DNA from: Clostridium amylolyticum
GTDB taxonomy: Bacteria; Bacillota; Clostridia; Clostridiales; Clostridiaceae
DNA: 64,000 nucleotides
NCBI RefSeq assembly: GCF_900142075.1
Contig: NZ_FQZO01000002.1
Coordinates: 434,001 to 498,000 of the forward strand
Direction of reading: 5' to 3'
The notes beneath the pieces were generated by a model, which was not told the DNA's origin, did no database searches, and was given only the letters and a program-made list of their open reading frames with translations. Positions 25,216 through 33,025 of this stretch are shown one piece after another. Each line of letters begins with the position of its first letter. Positions within the stretch are counted from its first letter, which is position 1. The position numbers were made by a program, and so were the translations under genes.

Positions 25216-25311
25216 TATTTCTAAGGATCAATTATAGTATTGATTCTATCAAGTAGAAGATAGGCTGGAGTACTTTTTCAGCTTTTAGATCTATAGGAAC
25301 ACATGTGAAAT

Positions 25312-25340
25312 AACCGCAGAGAGAATCTGCGGTTTTTAAT
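25312..25340 (+). terminator. hflX leader terminator T2
   Basis: AACCGCAGA pairs perfectly with TCTGCGGTT around GAGAA, followed by TTTAATTTT. The stem core is the same as in T1. Confidence 0.75.
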
Positions 25341-25355
25341 TTTCATGAATATTTT

Positions 25356-25407
25356 AACCGCAGTACAGTGCTATACCTTTTACGTAGCATTGTTCCTGCG
25401 GCTTTTA
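25356..25407 (+). terminator. hflX leader terminator T3
   Basis: AACCGCAG begins a longer stem; ACAGTGCTA pairs with TAGCATTGT and CCGCAG with CTGCGG, followed by CTTTTATATA. It is the third hairpin with the ACCGCAG core in 220 bases. Confidence 0.7.
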
Positions 25408-25483
25408 TATATTTTGCTCAGGTTAAGGAGACTTGATAGAGCTTCAAAACTGCAGGCAAAAAACACCTTAGGAGGAGTTAAAA

Positions 25484-25498
25484 ATGAGACTAAAATAA
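25484..25498 (+). CDS. hflX leader ORF 2, MRLK
   Basis: ATG AGA CTA AAA TAA with AGGAGG 8 bases upstream. The peptide MRLK contains Arg-Leu-Lys, a +x+ motif of the type at which macrolide-bound ribosomes arrest. Confidence 0.6.
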   Translation: MRLK

Positions 25499-25549
25499 AA
25501 ATATTGCCGTGAGCAATAAGGTTAAATTTTTAAATAGGAGGACAAAAAA

Positions 25550-25570
25550 ATGAGGTTAAGATTTTTATAG
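25550..25570 (+). CDS. hflX leader ORF 3, MRLRFL
   Basis: ATG AGG TTA AGA TTT TTA TAG with AGGAGG 8 bases upstream. MRLRF is the same as the core of the ErmD leader peptide, where macrolide-bound ribosomes stop at MRL-R. It ends 53 bases before the hflX ATG. A TATTGC/GCAATA hairpin (25502-25518) separates it from ORF 2. Confidence 0.65.
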   Translation: MRLRFL

Positions 25571-25623
25571 CTAGAAATTAGAACAAATTATATTATAGAT
25601 ATATTTTCAAGGGAGGAAATTAT

Positions 25624-27438
25624 ATGATAACAGGAAATATTAACGGAATAAAAAAAGTAATACTTGAAAGGTTAGAGGAACTATATAAATTAACTATAGA
25701 TAATGACAGCATCTTTTCTTATGAGTTAGTAGAAGAGATGAATAATATTAGTAGATTAATAAAAAAGGAGCTATGCGTTGTTATTAACAGACGTGGTAAA
25801 ATCATTGATATTTCAGTGGGCAAAATAAATAGTGCTGAAATCCCTTCTATGGATGTGCACCACAACAAATTAAGCGGTTTTAGGGTAATTCATACTCATC
25901 CAGCTGGTAACAGCACACTATCTTCCATGGATACTTCAGCTTTAATAAATCTAAAACTAGATGCTATTGCTGCCATTGGAGTTAGAGAAAATGTTGAAGA
26001 TGTTAAAGTAAATATAGGTTTCTGCGATGTGTATAATAATAGCTTAACCTTTAAGGAGCTTAAAAACTTAAGCTTAGAAGCTTCCCTAGAGCTTAGTTTC
26101 AGGGATAAAGTAACTTATATTGATAGAATAATTGCTGATATCACAGAATATGAAGACCAGGAAGAAAGAGCTATTTTGGTGGGCACTGATAGCGAAGAAA
26201 GCCTTGAAGAACTTCAGGGGCTGGCTGAAGCTTGCAATGTAATCCCTGTCTACAAGGTACTTCAAAAGAAGAATAAGATGAATTCTGCTTACTATGCTGG
26301 ACAGGGTAAAATTCAAGAGATAGCACAGCTAAGGCAGATGAAAAATGCCAATGTAGTAATATTTGATGATGAGCTGTCTGGTTCTCAAATTAGAAATCTA
26401 GAAGAAGCTATTAAATGTAAAGTAATAGATAGAACCACCTTGATACTGGATATCTTTGCAAGACGTGCTAAGAGCAAGGAAGGTATACTACAGGTAGAGC
26501 TTGCTATGCTTAATCATAAGCTTCCTAGATTAAGAGACTCCAATGCAAACCTTGCAAGAATCAAAGGCGGCGTTGGAGTAAAAGGGGGAGTAGGCTCAAG
26601 GGGACCTGGAGAGAAAAAGCTTGAAACTGATAGAAGACATATAGAACGAAGAATAGAAGAAATAAAGGCTGAGCTGTCTAGAGTCATAGATCAAAGAGCT
26701 GTGCAAAAAGTTAAAAGAGTTAAAAATAACATCAGCAATGTAGCTATCGTAGGCTATACCAATGCAGGTAAATCAACTTTAAGAAACAAGCTTTGTGACA
26801 TTTCTTTCTCTAATAATGTAAGTAAAAAAGGAGTTTTAGAAGCTGATATGCTCTTTGCCACCTTAGACACCACTGTTAGAGCAATAACCTTGAGAGACAA
26901 TAGAAAAATTGCTTTATCAGATACCGTTGGTTTTATTAGCAAACTTCCCCATGAACTAGTGGAAGCCTTTAAATCCACCTTAGAAGAAGTGGTGGATGCG
27001 GATCTACTTTTGCATGTAGTAGACTCAGCCAATGAAGAAGCAATAAAGCAAATACAGTCAGTAAATATGGTTCTTAAAGAGCTTAATGTCAAAGATAAAA
27101 ATACTATAATCGTTTTAAACAAAATAGATAAAGCTTCTGATAAAAATTTAAAAGAAGTAAGAAACTTCTTACAAGGCGAGAAAATAATAGAAGTAAGCGC
27201 CAAAGTAGGAGCAAATCTACAAGAATTAATGAATATTATAGGCAGAGAAATTCCAGTTAAATTAATAGAAAAAGATTTTATTATCCCTTACCATGAGCAA
27301 AAACTAATTTCAGTACTTCACGAAAACTCTAATGTTATTAATGAAGATTATATTGAAGAAGGAATTCGTATCAAAGCCATGGTATATGAAGAAATTTATA
27401 AAAAGTTTATGGACTTTGAAGTACCAGTTTTATCTTAA
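25624..27438 (+). CDS. hflX: HflX GTPase with N-terminal JAMM-like domain
   Basis: The product is 604 residues, longer than the ~430 of common HflX. The C-terminal two-thirds is HflX: the glycine-rich segment before the helices (GGVGVKGGVGSRGPGEKKLE), G1 GYTNAGKST, G3 DTVGF and G4 NKID. HflX splits stalled 70S ribosomes, and some homologues give macrolide and lincosamide resistance. The first ~170 residues are extra. At 90-103 they read HTHPAGNSTLSSMD, matching the JAMM metalloprotease motif HxHx7SxxD; Glu49 could be the upstream acid. GGGAGG precedes the ATG. A leader of three terminators and three small ORFs precedes the gene. Confidence 0.93.
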   Translation: MITGNINGIKKVILERLEELYKLTIDNDSIFSYELVEEMNNISRLIKKELCVVINRRGKIIDISVGKINSAEIPSMDVHHNKLSGFRVIHTHPAGNSTLSSMDTSALINLKLDAIAAIGVRENVEDVKVNIGFCDVYNNSLTFKELKNLSLEASLELSFRDKVTYIDRIIADITEYEDQEERAILVGTDSEESLEELQGLAEACNVIPVYKVLQKKNKMNSAYYAGQGKIQEIAQLRQMKNANVVIFDDELSGSQIRNLEEAIKCKVIDRTTLILDIFARRAKSKEGILQVELAMLNHKLPRLRDSNANLARIKGGVGVKGGVGSRGPGEKKLETDRRHIERRIEEIKAELSRVIDQRAVQKVKRVKNNISNVAIVGYTNAGKSTLRNKLCDISFSNNVSKKGVLEADMLFATLDTTVRAITLRDNRKIALSDTVGFISKLPHELVEAFKSTLEEVVDADLLLHVVDSANEEAIKQIQSVNMVLKELNVKDKNTIIVLNKIDKASDKNLKEVRNFLQGEKIIEVSAKVGANLQELMNIIGREIPVKLIEKDFIIPYHEQKLISVLHENSNVINEDYIEEGIRIKAMVYEEIYKKFMDFEVPVLS

Positions 27439-27441
27439 ATA

Positions 27442-27471
27442 AAAGGGCTCCTTAAAATTAAGGAGTCCTTT
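27442..27471 (+). terminator. Terminator after hflX
   Basis: AAAGGGCTCCTTAA pairs with TTAAGGAGTCCTTT, two bases after the hflX stop region. It contains one mismatch. Confidence 0.75.
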
Positions 27472-27586
27472 AAATATTTATAAATATATTATAAAGTTTC
27501 AAGAATATGATATTTCATCCAATTCTACTTCTTTATTATTTCCAGCTTAATATATTTTGTCCTCTTATCTATTCTAGAAATTCTTA

Positions 27587-29062
27587 TCATGTACCACAGA
27601 ATGTTCTATATGAACGATTTGACGGCTCAGGCAATGTAGAATAATACTCTTGCTTCTTAGAATAGGCATAGGGTCTTGAAAGAGCATCTAAAAACTCATC
27701 CATAACACTATAGTCACCTTTCTTAACTGCAGCTTCTAATGCTTCCTCTACACGGTGATTACGTGGAATTATGGCAGGATTAGAACTTTTCATAAGTTGT
27801 ATTGATGATTCTTTTGATTCAGGCTGCCTTGTTAATCTTTCCTGCCATAGTTCATACCATCTATTAAATTCTATAGAGCTAAACAGTGCATTATCTTCTC
27901 TTTTATCAAATGTTAATGCACTGAATGTATTTGTGTAATCTGCACTATGCTTATGCATCATACTTAGAAGATCTTCAATTAATAATTTATCTTGTGCCTC
28001 TTCGTTAAATATTCCAAGTTTTGCCCTCATGCCGGAAAGCCAACTACTCTTGTATAACTCAGCAAAGCTTGAAACTTCCTTTTGTGCTAGTTTCAAGGCT
28101 TCATCTTCATTAGTATGCAGCAATGGCAATAGGGTTTCAGCAAACCTAGCAAGATTCCATGCAGCAATTTTAGGTTGGTTGCCATAGGCATATCTACCTT
28201 GAATATCAATAGAACTAAATACCGTTGCAGGGTCATAAACATCCATGAAAGCACAAGGACCATAATCAATGGTTTCTCCACTAATTGCCATGTTATCTGT
28301 ATTCATAACTCCATGTATAAAACCAACTAATTGCCATTTTGCTATAAGTTCAGCCTGTCTTTTTATTACTTCTTGCAGTAAGGAAAGATATTTATTTTCT
28401 TTATCAGCTACATTGGAAAAATGTCTATTTATAGTGTAATCAGCTAACTCCTTAAGCTCATAAACATTTCCAAACCTTGAAGCAAATTGGAAGGTTCCTA
28501 CACGTATATGACTTGAAGCCACACGAGTTAGTATTGCTCCAGGCAGGTAGCTTTCACGTATTATCGATTCACCAGTTGTAATAACTGCCAAACTACGAGT
28601 TGTAGGAATTCCAAGAGCATTCATAGCTTCACTTATAATATACTCTCTTAGCATTGGCCCTAATGCAGCTTTACCATCTCCACCTCTTGAATATGGAGTT
28701 ATACCTGACCCCTTAAGCTGGATATCAAATCTCTCACCTTGTGGAGTTATATGTTCTCCTATTAGTACAGCTCTGCCATCTCCTAACATAGTAAAATGTC
28801 CAAATTGATGGCCTGCATATGCTTGTGCAAGCGGCACAGAACCTTCTAGAATATCATTTCCACTAAGTATCTTTACTCCCTCATTGCTTTGTAGAAATTT
28901 TGCATCTAACCCTAATGACTTTATTAAGGAATAATTAAGTGCAACCAATTTCGGTGATGGCACATGACTTGGATTCTGTCTAGTAAAAAATATATCTGAA
29001 AGATTAGCATAACTATTATCTAGATTAAAACAGGTTCCTATTATTGCTTTTTTCTCTACCAT
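27587..29062 (-). CDS. selO: SelO family protein AMPylase (YdiU)
   Basis: The product is 491 residues, the normal SelO length. SelO is a pseudokinase-fold enzyme that transfers AMP to Ser, Thr or Tyr of target proteins in redox responses. The family signatures are seen as LGDGRAVLIGE, QLKGSGITPYSRGGDGKAAL and the activation-loop-like GVMNTDNMAISGETIDYGPC, whose Asp residues bind metal. The bacterial C-terminus lacks the selenocysteine of the mitochondrial form. AAAGGAG precedes the ATG. No operon partner is seen. Confidence 0.93.
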   Translation of the reverse strand: MVEKKAIIGTCFNLDNSYANLSDIFFTRQNPSHVPSPKLVALNYSLIKSLGLDAKFLQSNEGVKILSGNDILEGSVPLAQAYAGHQFGHFTMLGDGRAVLIGEHITPQGERFDIQLKGSGITPYSRGGDGKAALGPMLREYIISEAMNALGIPTTRSLAVITTGESIIRESYLPGAILTRVASSHIRVGTFQFASRFGNVYELKELADYTINRHFSNVADKENKYLSLLQEVIKRQAELIAKWQLVGFIHGVMNTDNMAISGETIDYGPCAFMDVYDPATVFSSIDIQGRYAYGNQPKIAAWNLARFAETLLPLLHTNEDEALKLAQKEVSSFAELYKSSWLSGMRAKLGIFNEEAQDKLLIEDLLSMMHKHSADYTNTFSALTFDKREDNALFSSIEFNRWYELWQERLTRQPESKESSIQLMKSSNPAIIPRNHRVEEALEAAVKKGDYSVMDEFLDALSRPYAYSKKQEYYSTLPEPSNRSYRTFCGT

Positions 29063-29303
29063 GGCATCTCCTTTTCTTCTATTAGTTTTCGTATATAGCT
29101 TTTAAATATATACTTCTATTATAACATGCCATTTTTAGTTTCTGCTTATAAGTGCTTATTATACCATCTATATTTAGATAAAATAAAAATCAACCCATAT
29201 ATAAACATTAGGCTGATTTTTATATTATAATAGTCTATTTATTATTACACTCTTCCATCAGTTTTAAATAACATAAGTTATAACTTATATGGCTGCCATT
29301 CAT
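29063..29303. other. Intergenic region with AT-rich hairpins
   Basis: ATAAGTTATAACTTAT (29271-29286) is a palindrome. It is followed on the minus strand side by AATGGCAGCC, which recalls the E1-E3 leader palindromes. No gene is seen. Confidence 0.35.
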
Positions 29304-30029
29304 TTATAAAAAAAATCTAATAAACTCTAGTAGAGACTTTCCTATACTAGGATGAACCTGCTTTATAGCAGATATAACCTCATCTGGGTCTACTGGATTT
29401 TTAAATATATATTGTCCAGTTCCATTCTGGTTAAAAACAGCTACTATACCTTTAGCTACCTCTCCTATCGCTATATCCGCTCTTGCATATCCACCTATTG
29501 CTATATACTTTGCAATAGCTGCCCCACCTAAACTTATGGCATAAGATACAGCAACTCCTCCTAATGATAATAATCCTGAAAAAGCTACCCCTCCAATTGC
29601 CATGGCAATAGCTAAAGATATAGCTCCAAAACCTATGGCTCCTATAGAAATTATCCCGAAGCTAAATAACCCAACAGCTATACTTCCACATGCAAATATT
29701 CCTTTAGCTATTCCCAAAGGCTTTGTATTTACATGAACTAGAGGAATTCCAAAAACTTTTACCTTAGAGACATATTCATGTCCTCGTCTATAACCGTGTC
29801 TATTTCCCAGAAAATATCTTGGATTATGGCTAATCTCTAAGTTTTCTCTAAACTCTTCAGCAATTTCCTCCGGATCACCAAGAAGGATATACGGATCACT
29901 TTCACCGGTAATCTCCTGTTTTTCCATAAGGGATACATATAAATCTTCCCTTATTAATTTTCTCTTTTTTCCATTTACACCTATACTATCTAAAATTTCT
30001 TCAATATAAATCTGGAAGTCTTTGTTCAT
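29304..30029 (-). CDS. PadR-linked membrane protein with glycine-rich repeats
   Basis: The product is 241 residues. The N-terminal ~65 residues (YILLGDPEEIAEEFREN) resemble the cytoplasmic permease-prefix/DUF1700 segment common in PadR-linked genes. Residues ~100-200 are an unusual run of short hydrophobic repeats with glycine every five or six residues (IISIGAIGFGAISLA). It may form packed membrane helices or a beta-helix. It starts 19 bases after the PadR gene and is cotranscribed. Function unknown; a membrane or stress output of the PadR switch is likely. Confidence 0.7.
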   Translation of the reverse strand: MNKDFQIYIEEILDSIGVNGKKRKLIREDLYVSLMEKQEITGESDPYILLGDPEEIAEEFRENLEISHNPRYFLGNRHGYRRGHEYVSKVKVFGIPLVHVNTKPLGIAKGIFACGSIAVGLFSFGIISIGAIGFGAISLAIAMAIGGVAFSGLLSLGGVAVSYAISLGGAAIAKYIAIGGYARADIAIGEVAKGIVAVFNQNGTGQYIFKNPVDPDEVISAIKQVHPSIGKSLLEFIRFFL

Positions 30030-30047
30030 TTATAACACTCCTCTCCA

Positions 30048-30383
30048 TTAAATTCCCAAAACCTTATTGGTTATTCCATAAAAATATTTCCACAAATCTA
30101 TTTGTTCTCTATAAGCTTCAATTCCTTTTTTAGTAATTTTATAATACTTTCTTGGAACTTTTCTTTCTTCTTTTGATACTACACTGTAACTTTCAATGAA
30201 CCCATTATCCTCTAACCTATAAAGTACCGGATACAATGTACCTTCTTTCATTTTATAATATCCTTCACTCATTTCATCTAATAGTTGTATTATTTCATAT
30301 CCGTACATATCTCTTTCTGAAATTAATTTTAAAATTATTATAGATAATGTACCTTTCTTTAGCTGATTATCAAGTTCTGGCAA
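30048..30383 (-). CDS. PadR family transcriptional regulator (module 1)
   Basis: The product is 111 residues with a TTG start, supported by GGGAGGTGA just upstream. The winged helix is shown by MYGYEIIQLLDEMSEGYYKM and the wing KEGTLYPVLYRLEDNGFIES, standard PadR signatures. PadR proteins repress their own operon and release DNA on ligand binding. It is followed by the membrane protein gene at 29304. A palindrome over its own promoter (30403-30425) is the likely operator. Confidence 0.88.
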   Translation of the reverse strand: MPELDNQLKKGTLSIIILKLISERDMYGYEIIQLLDEMSEGYYKMKEGTLYPVLYRLEDNGFIESYSVVSKEERKVPRKYYKITKKGIEAYREQIDLWKYFYGITNKVLGI

Positions 30384-30402
30384 TTAACTCACCTCCCAGT
30401 TA

Positions 30403-30449
30403 TATACTTAGTATTACTAAGTATATTATATTACTAAGTGTTATGCTTG
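30403..30449 (-). promoter_or_regulatory. PadR module 1 promoter and operator
   Basis: TATACTTAGTA-T-TACTAAGTATA (30403-30425) is a perfect 11-bp-arm palindrome. It directly follows a minus-strand TATAAT (30426-30431 area), and a half-site ACACTTAGTAA lies in the 17-base spacer behind TTTACA. The arrangement suits autorepression. Confidence 0.6.
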
Positions 30450-30538
30450 TAAATACAGAAACAAAAATTTCTACCATAAAATTATAAATATATGGAAACC
30501 CTAATTTGAATACTTTAATTATTTTTATTTTCTAAAAC

Positions 30539-30574
30539 AAAAAGGACTTACTTTATAAAAGTAAATCCTTTTTT
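30539..30574 (-). terminator. Terminator after the GNAT gene
   Basis: AAAAAGGACTTACTTT pairs with AAAGTAAATCCTTTTT with one mismatch, two bases past the stop of the minus-strand gene at 30576. Confidence 0.75.
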
Positions 30575-30575
30575 C

Positions 30576-31130
30576 TCATAAAATCCGCTCTAATGCCATT
30601 AGAGCCACATTTTTTGATGAAAATTCCTTATCACCAAAAACACCTATTATATTATTAAATTTATTTTTTACCCAAAAGTTTATGGCATTCCAGTTCTTTA
30701 AACTAACTCCTAGCGCAACTTTATCATATTGACTATTTTTCCCTTCTAAGCAAAGGCACTCTATAACTTCATGAGCTAATCCTTTATTTTGATATTTAGG
30801 ATGAATATAAAAGTAGCTGATCCATATATCTCTTTCACCTGGATATCCATGGTATATATCAAATATACCAATTAATTTACCATCTGCTTTTTTACATATA
30901 CACTTTAGTGTGTAATTTTCTCTGTTGGCATTTTCTATTGGAGGCAAATCTCCTTGAGTAAGGCATTTATATATATGATTTTTATCAAATTTATCTCCAA
31001 TTATATCTTTTAAGTAACTGCCAGTTTCATATATTTTTTGAATTTCTTTATATTCACTAAGTTTAGCCTCTCTCAAAACTAGTCTTTCTGTTTCTAATAT
31101 AGAACCTATTAAAGGTTTGCTTTTTTTCAT
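30576..31130 (-). CDS. GNAT family N-acetyltransferase
   Basis: The product is 184 residues. ISYFYIHPKYQNKGLAHEVI contains the acetyl-CoA-binding QNKGLA motif, and VSLKNWNAINFWVKNKF is motif B. It begins 31 bases after the LuxR/DUF2087 gene on the same strand, so the regulator probably controls or accompanies it. The substrate is unknown. Confidence 0.85.
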   Translation of the reverse strand: MKKSKPLIGSILETERLVLREAKLSEYKEIQKIYETGSYLKDIIGDKFDKNHIYKCLTQGDLPPIENANRENYTLKCICKKADGKLIGIFDIYHGYPGERDIWISYFYIHPKYQNKGLAHEVIECLCLEGKNSQYDKVALGVSLKNWNAINFWVKNKFNNIIGVFGDKEFSSKNVALMALERIL

Positions 31131-31161
31131 AAAAGTATTCCCTATTATCCATATTATTAAA

Positions 31162-31932
31162 TTACTCTTTTACCCAATAACTACTGCCATCATTGGTACG
31201 CTCAATAAAACCATACTCTACTAATGCTCTTCTGATAGTGGCATAGTCCTCATATATTCTTTGAAGAATTCTGTTTATCTCCTTTTCCGAGTACTTTTTA
31301 CCTTTAGAAAAATTCTTAGTTACCTCAGATAAAACTATTATTTTTTTCTTTTCTCTAGCAGGAAATGTCTTTATTGCTCCACTTTCATCCATATAATTTT
31401 TGATTGTGCTTTCTCTTTCCTTATCAGTAATATTATATCGATCGTCTAGGGTAGTTGCAGTTTTATGAGCATCAGCTAAAGTATCCTTATCTAATGCATT
31501 TACCTTTTTCTTTGTGTTGGATGCTATTAACTCCATCATTGATAAAAATAATCTTGCTTGCTTTTCTTTTTCACGTAGTTTATAACGATGATTTCTTATA
31601 GTAGACTGTGCTACCCCTAGCTTTAGGGCAATTTCTTTATCCGTTAATCCTGATGCTATTAATACTAAAAGTTCTCTTTGAATCAGTGACACCCCCAAAA
31701 AGGATGGGTTCATGTTTAATAGATATTCTAGGGTCGATCCATGCTTTTCTGATATATGAAGTTCCGTGGCTTTCCTGGAATCATAAAGCATAGAGTCTAT
31801 TTCATATATTCTTCCCTTTATAAATTCCTCTTCACAAATTATGCATTTATAACTTTCCTCTAACTCAATATACCCTTTTTTCATTTCTCCAATAGTTACA
31901 TCCCAAAATAGCTCTTTATTATTTTCACTCAT
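31162..31932 (-). CDS. LuxR-type HTH and DUF2087 regulatory protein
   Basis: The product is 256 residues from the ATG at 31932; a TTG four codons upstream abuts the GGGGTG site and is less likely. Near the N-terminus YKCIICEEEF and ELHISEKHG give a possible Cys2-His2 metal site. Residues ~85-125 form a LuxR-type helix-turn-helix (GLTDKEIALKLGVAQSTIRN). The C-terminal ~75 residues are DUF2087, with FPAREKKKIIVL and DYATIRRALVEYGFIERT. DUF2087 is found in transcriptional regulators of Firmicutes. The signal is unknown. Confidence 0.8.
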   Translation of the reverse strand: MSENNKELFWDVTIGEMKKGYIELEESYKCIICEEEFIKGRIYEIDSMLYDSRKATELHISEKHGSTLEYLLNMNPSFLGVSLIQRELLVLIASGLTDKEIALKLGVAQSTIRNHRYKLREKEKQARLFLSMMELIASNTKKKVNALDKDTLADAHKTATTLDDRYNITDKERESTIKNYMDESGAIKTFPAREKKKIIVLSEVTKNFSKGKKYSEKEINRILQRIYEDYATIRRALVEYGFIERTNDGSSYWVKE

Positions 31933-32050
31933 ATTATTCAACACCCCTTCTCATATACTTACACGTTAATTATATGCTTATTTTTATATATTGTCTATAT
32001 ATAAGCAAACTTTTATAAATTTAGTCTATTATTTTAATATTTGCACGTAA

Positions 32051-32091
32051 AAAAATAGCAGTCTTACCCCAATGGTATAACTGCTATTTTT
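32051..32091 (-). terminator. Terminator after the DUF2975/HTH pair
   Basis: AAAAATAGCAGT pairs with ACTGCTATTTTT, with minus-strand T residues at the end. It lies 20 bases past the HTH gene stop. Confidence 0.75.
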
Positions 32092-32111
32092 ATAACTAAA
32101 TTAAAATTAAC

Positions 32112-32318
32112 TTATTCTTCTCTATATTCTAAAATATCTCCCGGTTGGCAATTAAGTTCTTTGCAAATTGCTTCTAATGTAGAAAATCTTATGGCCTTAG
32201 CTTTATTATTTTTTAATATAGACAGATTTGCATTGGTTATTCCTACTTTTTCAGCTAAATCTTGAAGGGAAATCTTTCTTTTTGCCATCATTACATCTAA
32301 ATTAACTATAATTCCCAT
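32112..32318 (-). CDS. Small Cro/CI-type HTH protein
   Basis: The product is 68 residues, a single helix-turn-helix domain of the YozG/HTH_26 type (ISLQDLAEKVGITNANLSIL, then CQPGDILEY). These small regulators are regularly encoded next to DUF2975 membrane proteins, as here, with the start only 17 bases past the DUF2975 stop. The pair probably forms an autoregulated unit. Confidence 0.85.
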   Translation of the reverse strand: MGIIVNLDVMMAKRKISLQDLAEKVGITNANLSILKNNKAKAIRFSTLEAICKELNCQPGDILEYREE

Positions 32319-32335
32319 AAAGCATATTCCCTTTC

Positions 32336-32830
32336 TTATATTGTATAATCATTCTCTTCTTTATAATTTAATGCCTCTTTAAAAACAATTGATAGAACTA
32401 ATATAAATGCACCAGCTAGGAGAAATATTATAGGTTCTGTATCTGTGTGTATTCCATTATTGTCTACATATATAATTTTAAATGCCCTGCTACCAATGTT
32501 AGCAATAAAATTTAGTAAATAGCATCCTGATATTATAAAACATTCTATAGATATTTTATTCAAAGACTTTACATTTTTCCATACGAAGGGATTTCCATCA
32601 ATTAGAGTACTTACAATACTTTTTAAATGGAATACTATTAAAAAGGTACATATTATCCCAATGGTCATAACTAAGCTCATGAGAAATATATTTGTTCCTT
32701 TTAAACTCTCCTTGTTTACAAAAAAAGTATTATAATAAACCATTACTGTCATAACAAGTCCTAAAACTAATATTATATTTAAAAATATGCCTAAAATCTC
32801 CCCAACGGATTTTTTACCATATAATTTCAT
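32336..32830 (-). CDS. DUF2975 membrane protein
   Basis: The product is 164 residues from the ATG at 32830, which follows AAGGAGAATA; the longer frame has no binding site. Four membrane segments are visible (about 10-32, 48-70, 90-112 and 130-152), the DUF2975 topology. FVWKNVKSLNKIS between segments two and three is typical. Function unknown. It pairs with the HTH protein downstream. Confidence 0.8.
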   Translation of the reverse strand: MKLYGKKSVGEILGIFLNIILVLGLVMTVMVYYNTFFVNKESLKGTNIFLMSLVMTIGIICTFLIVFHLKSIVSTLIDGNPFVWKNVKSLNKISIECFIISGCYLLNFIANIGSRAFKIIYVDNNGIHTDTEPIIFLLAGAFILVLSIVFKEALNYKEENDYTI

Positions 32831-33025
32831 TATTATTCTCCTTCTATTTGCTTTCTTATATATTATCATATTATCTTTAAAAATGTTATATTTTTTAATG
32901 CTATTAACTTAGCTAATCTACAGCTTTTGAATGAAACCAATGCCTGTATCTATTTTTATACAAAGCTGACTTATATTCATTTTTATACTGTTTTATATAC
33001 ATATCAATTATTTCTCCCATTATAA

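Noticed and set aside
25187..25407. Known metabolite riboswitch upstream of hflX
   Set aside because: The region is a series of terminators sharing one stem core plus mini-ORFs; I recognised no aptamer consensus.
29304..30029. Pentapeptide-repeat protein
   Set aside because: The glycine-rich repeats do not follow the A(D/N)LXX pattern; hydrophobic membrane packing is more likely.
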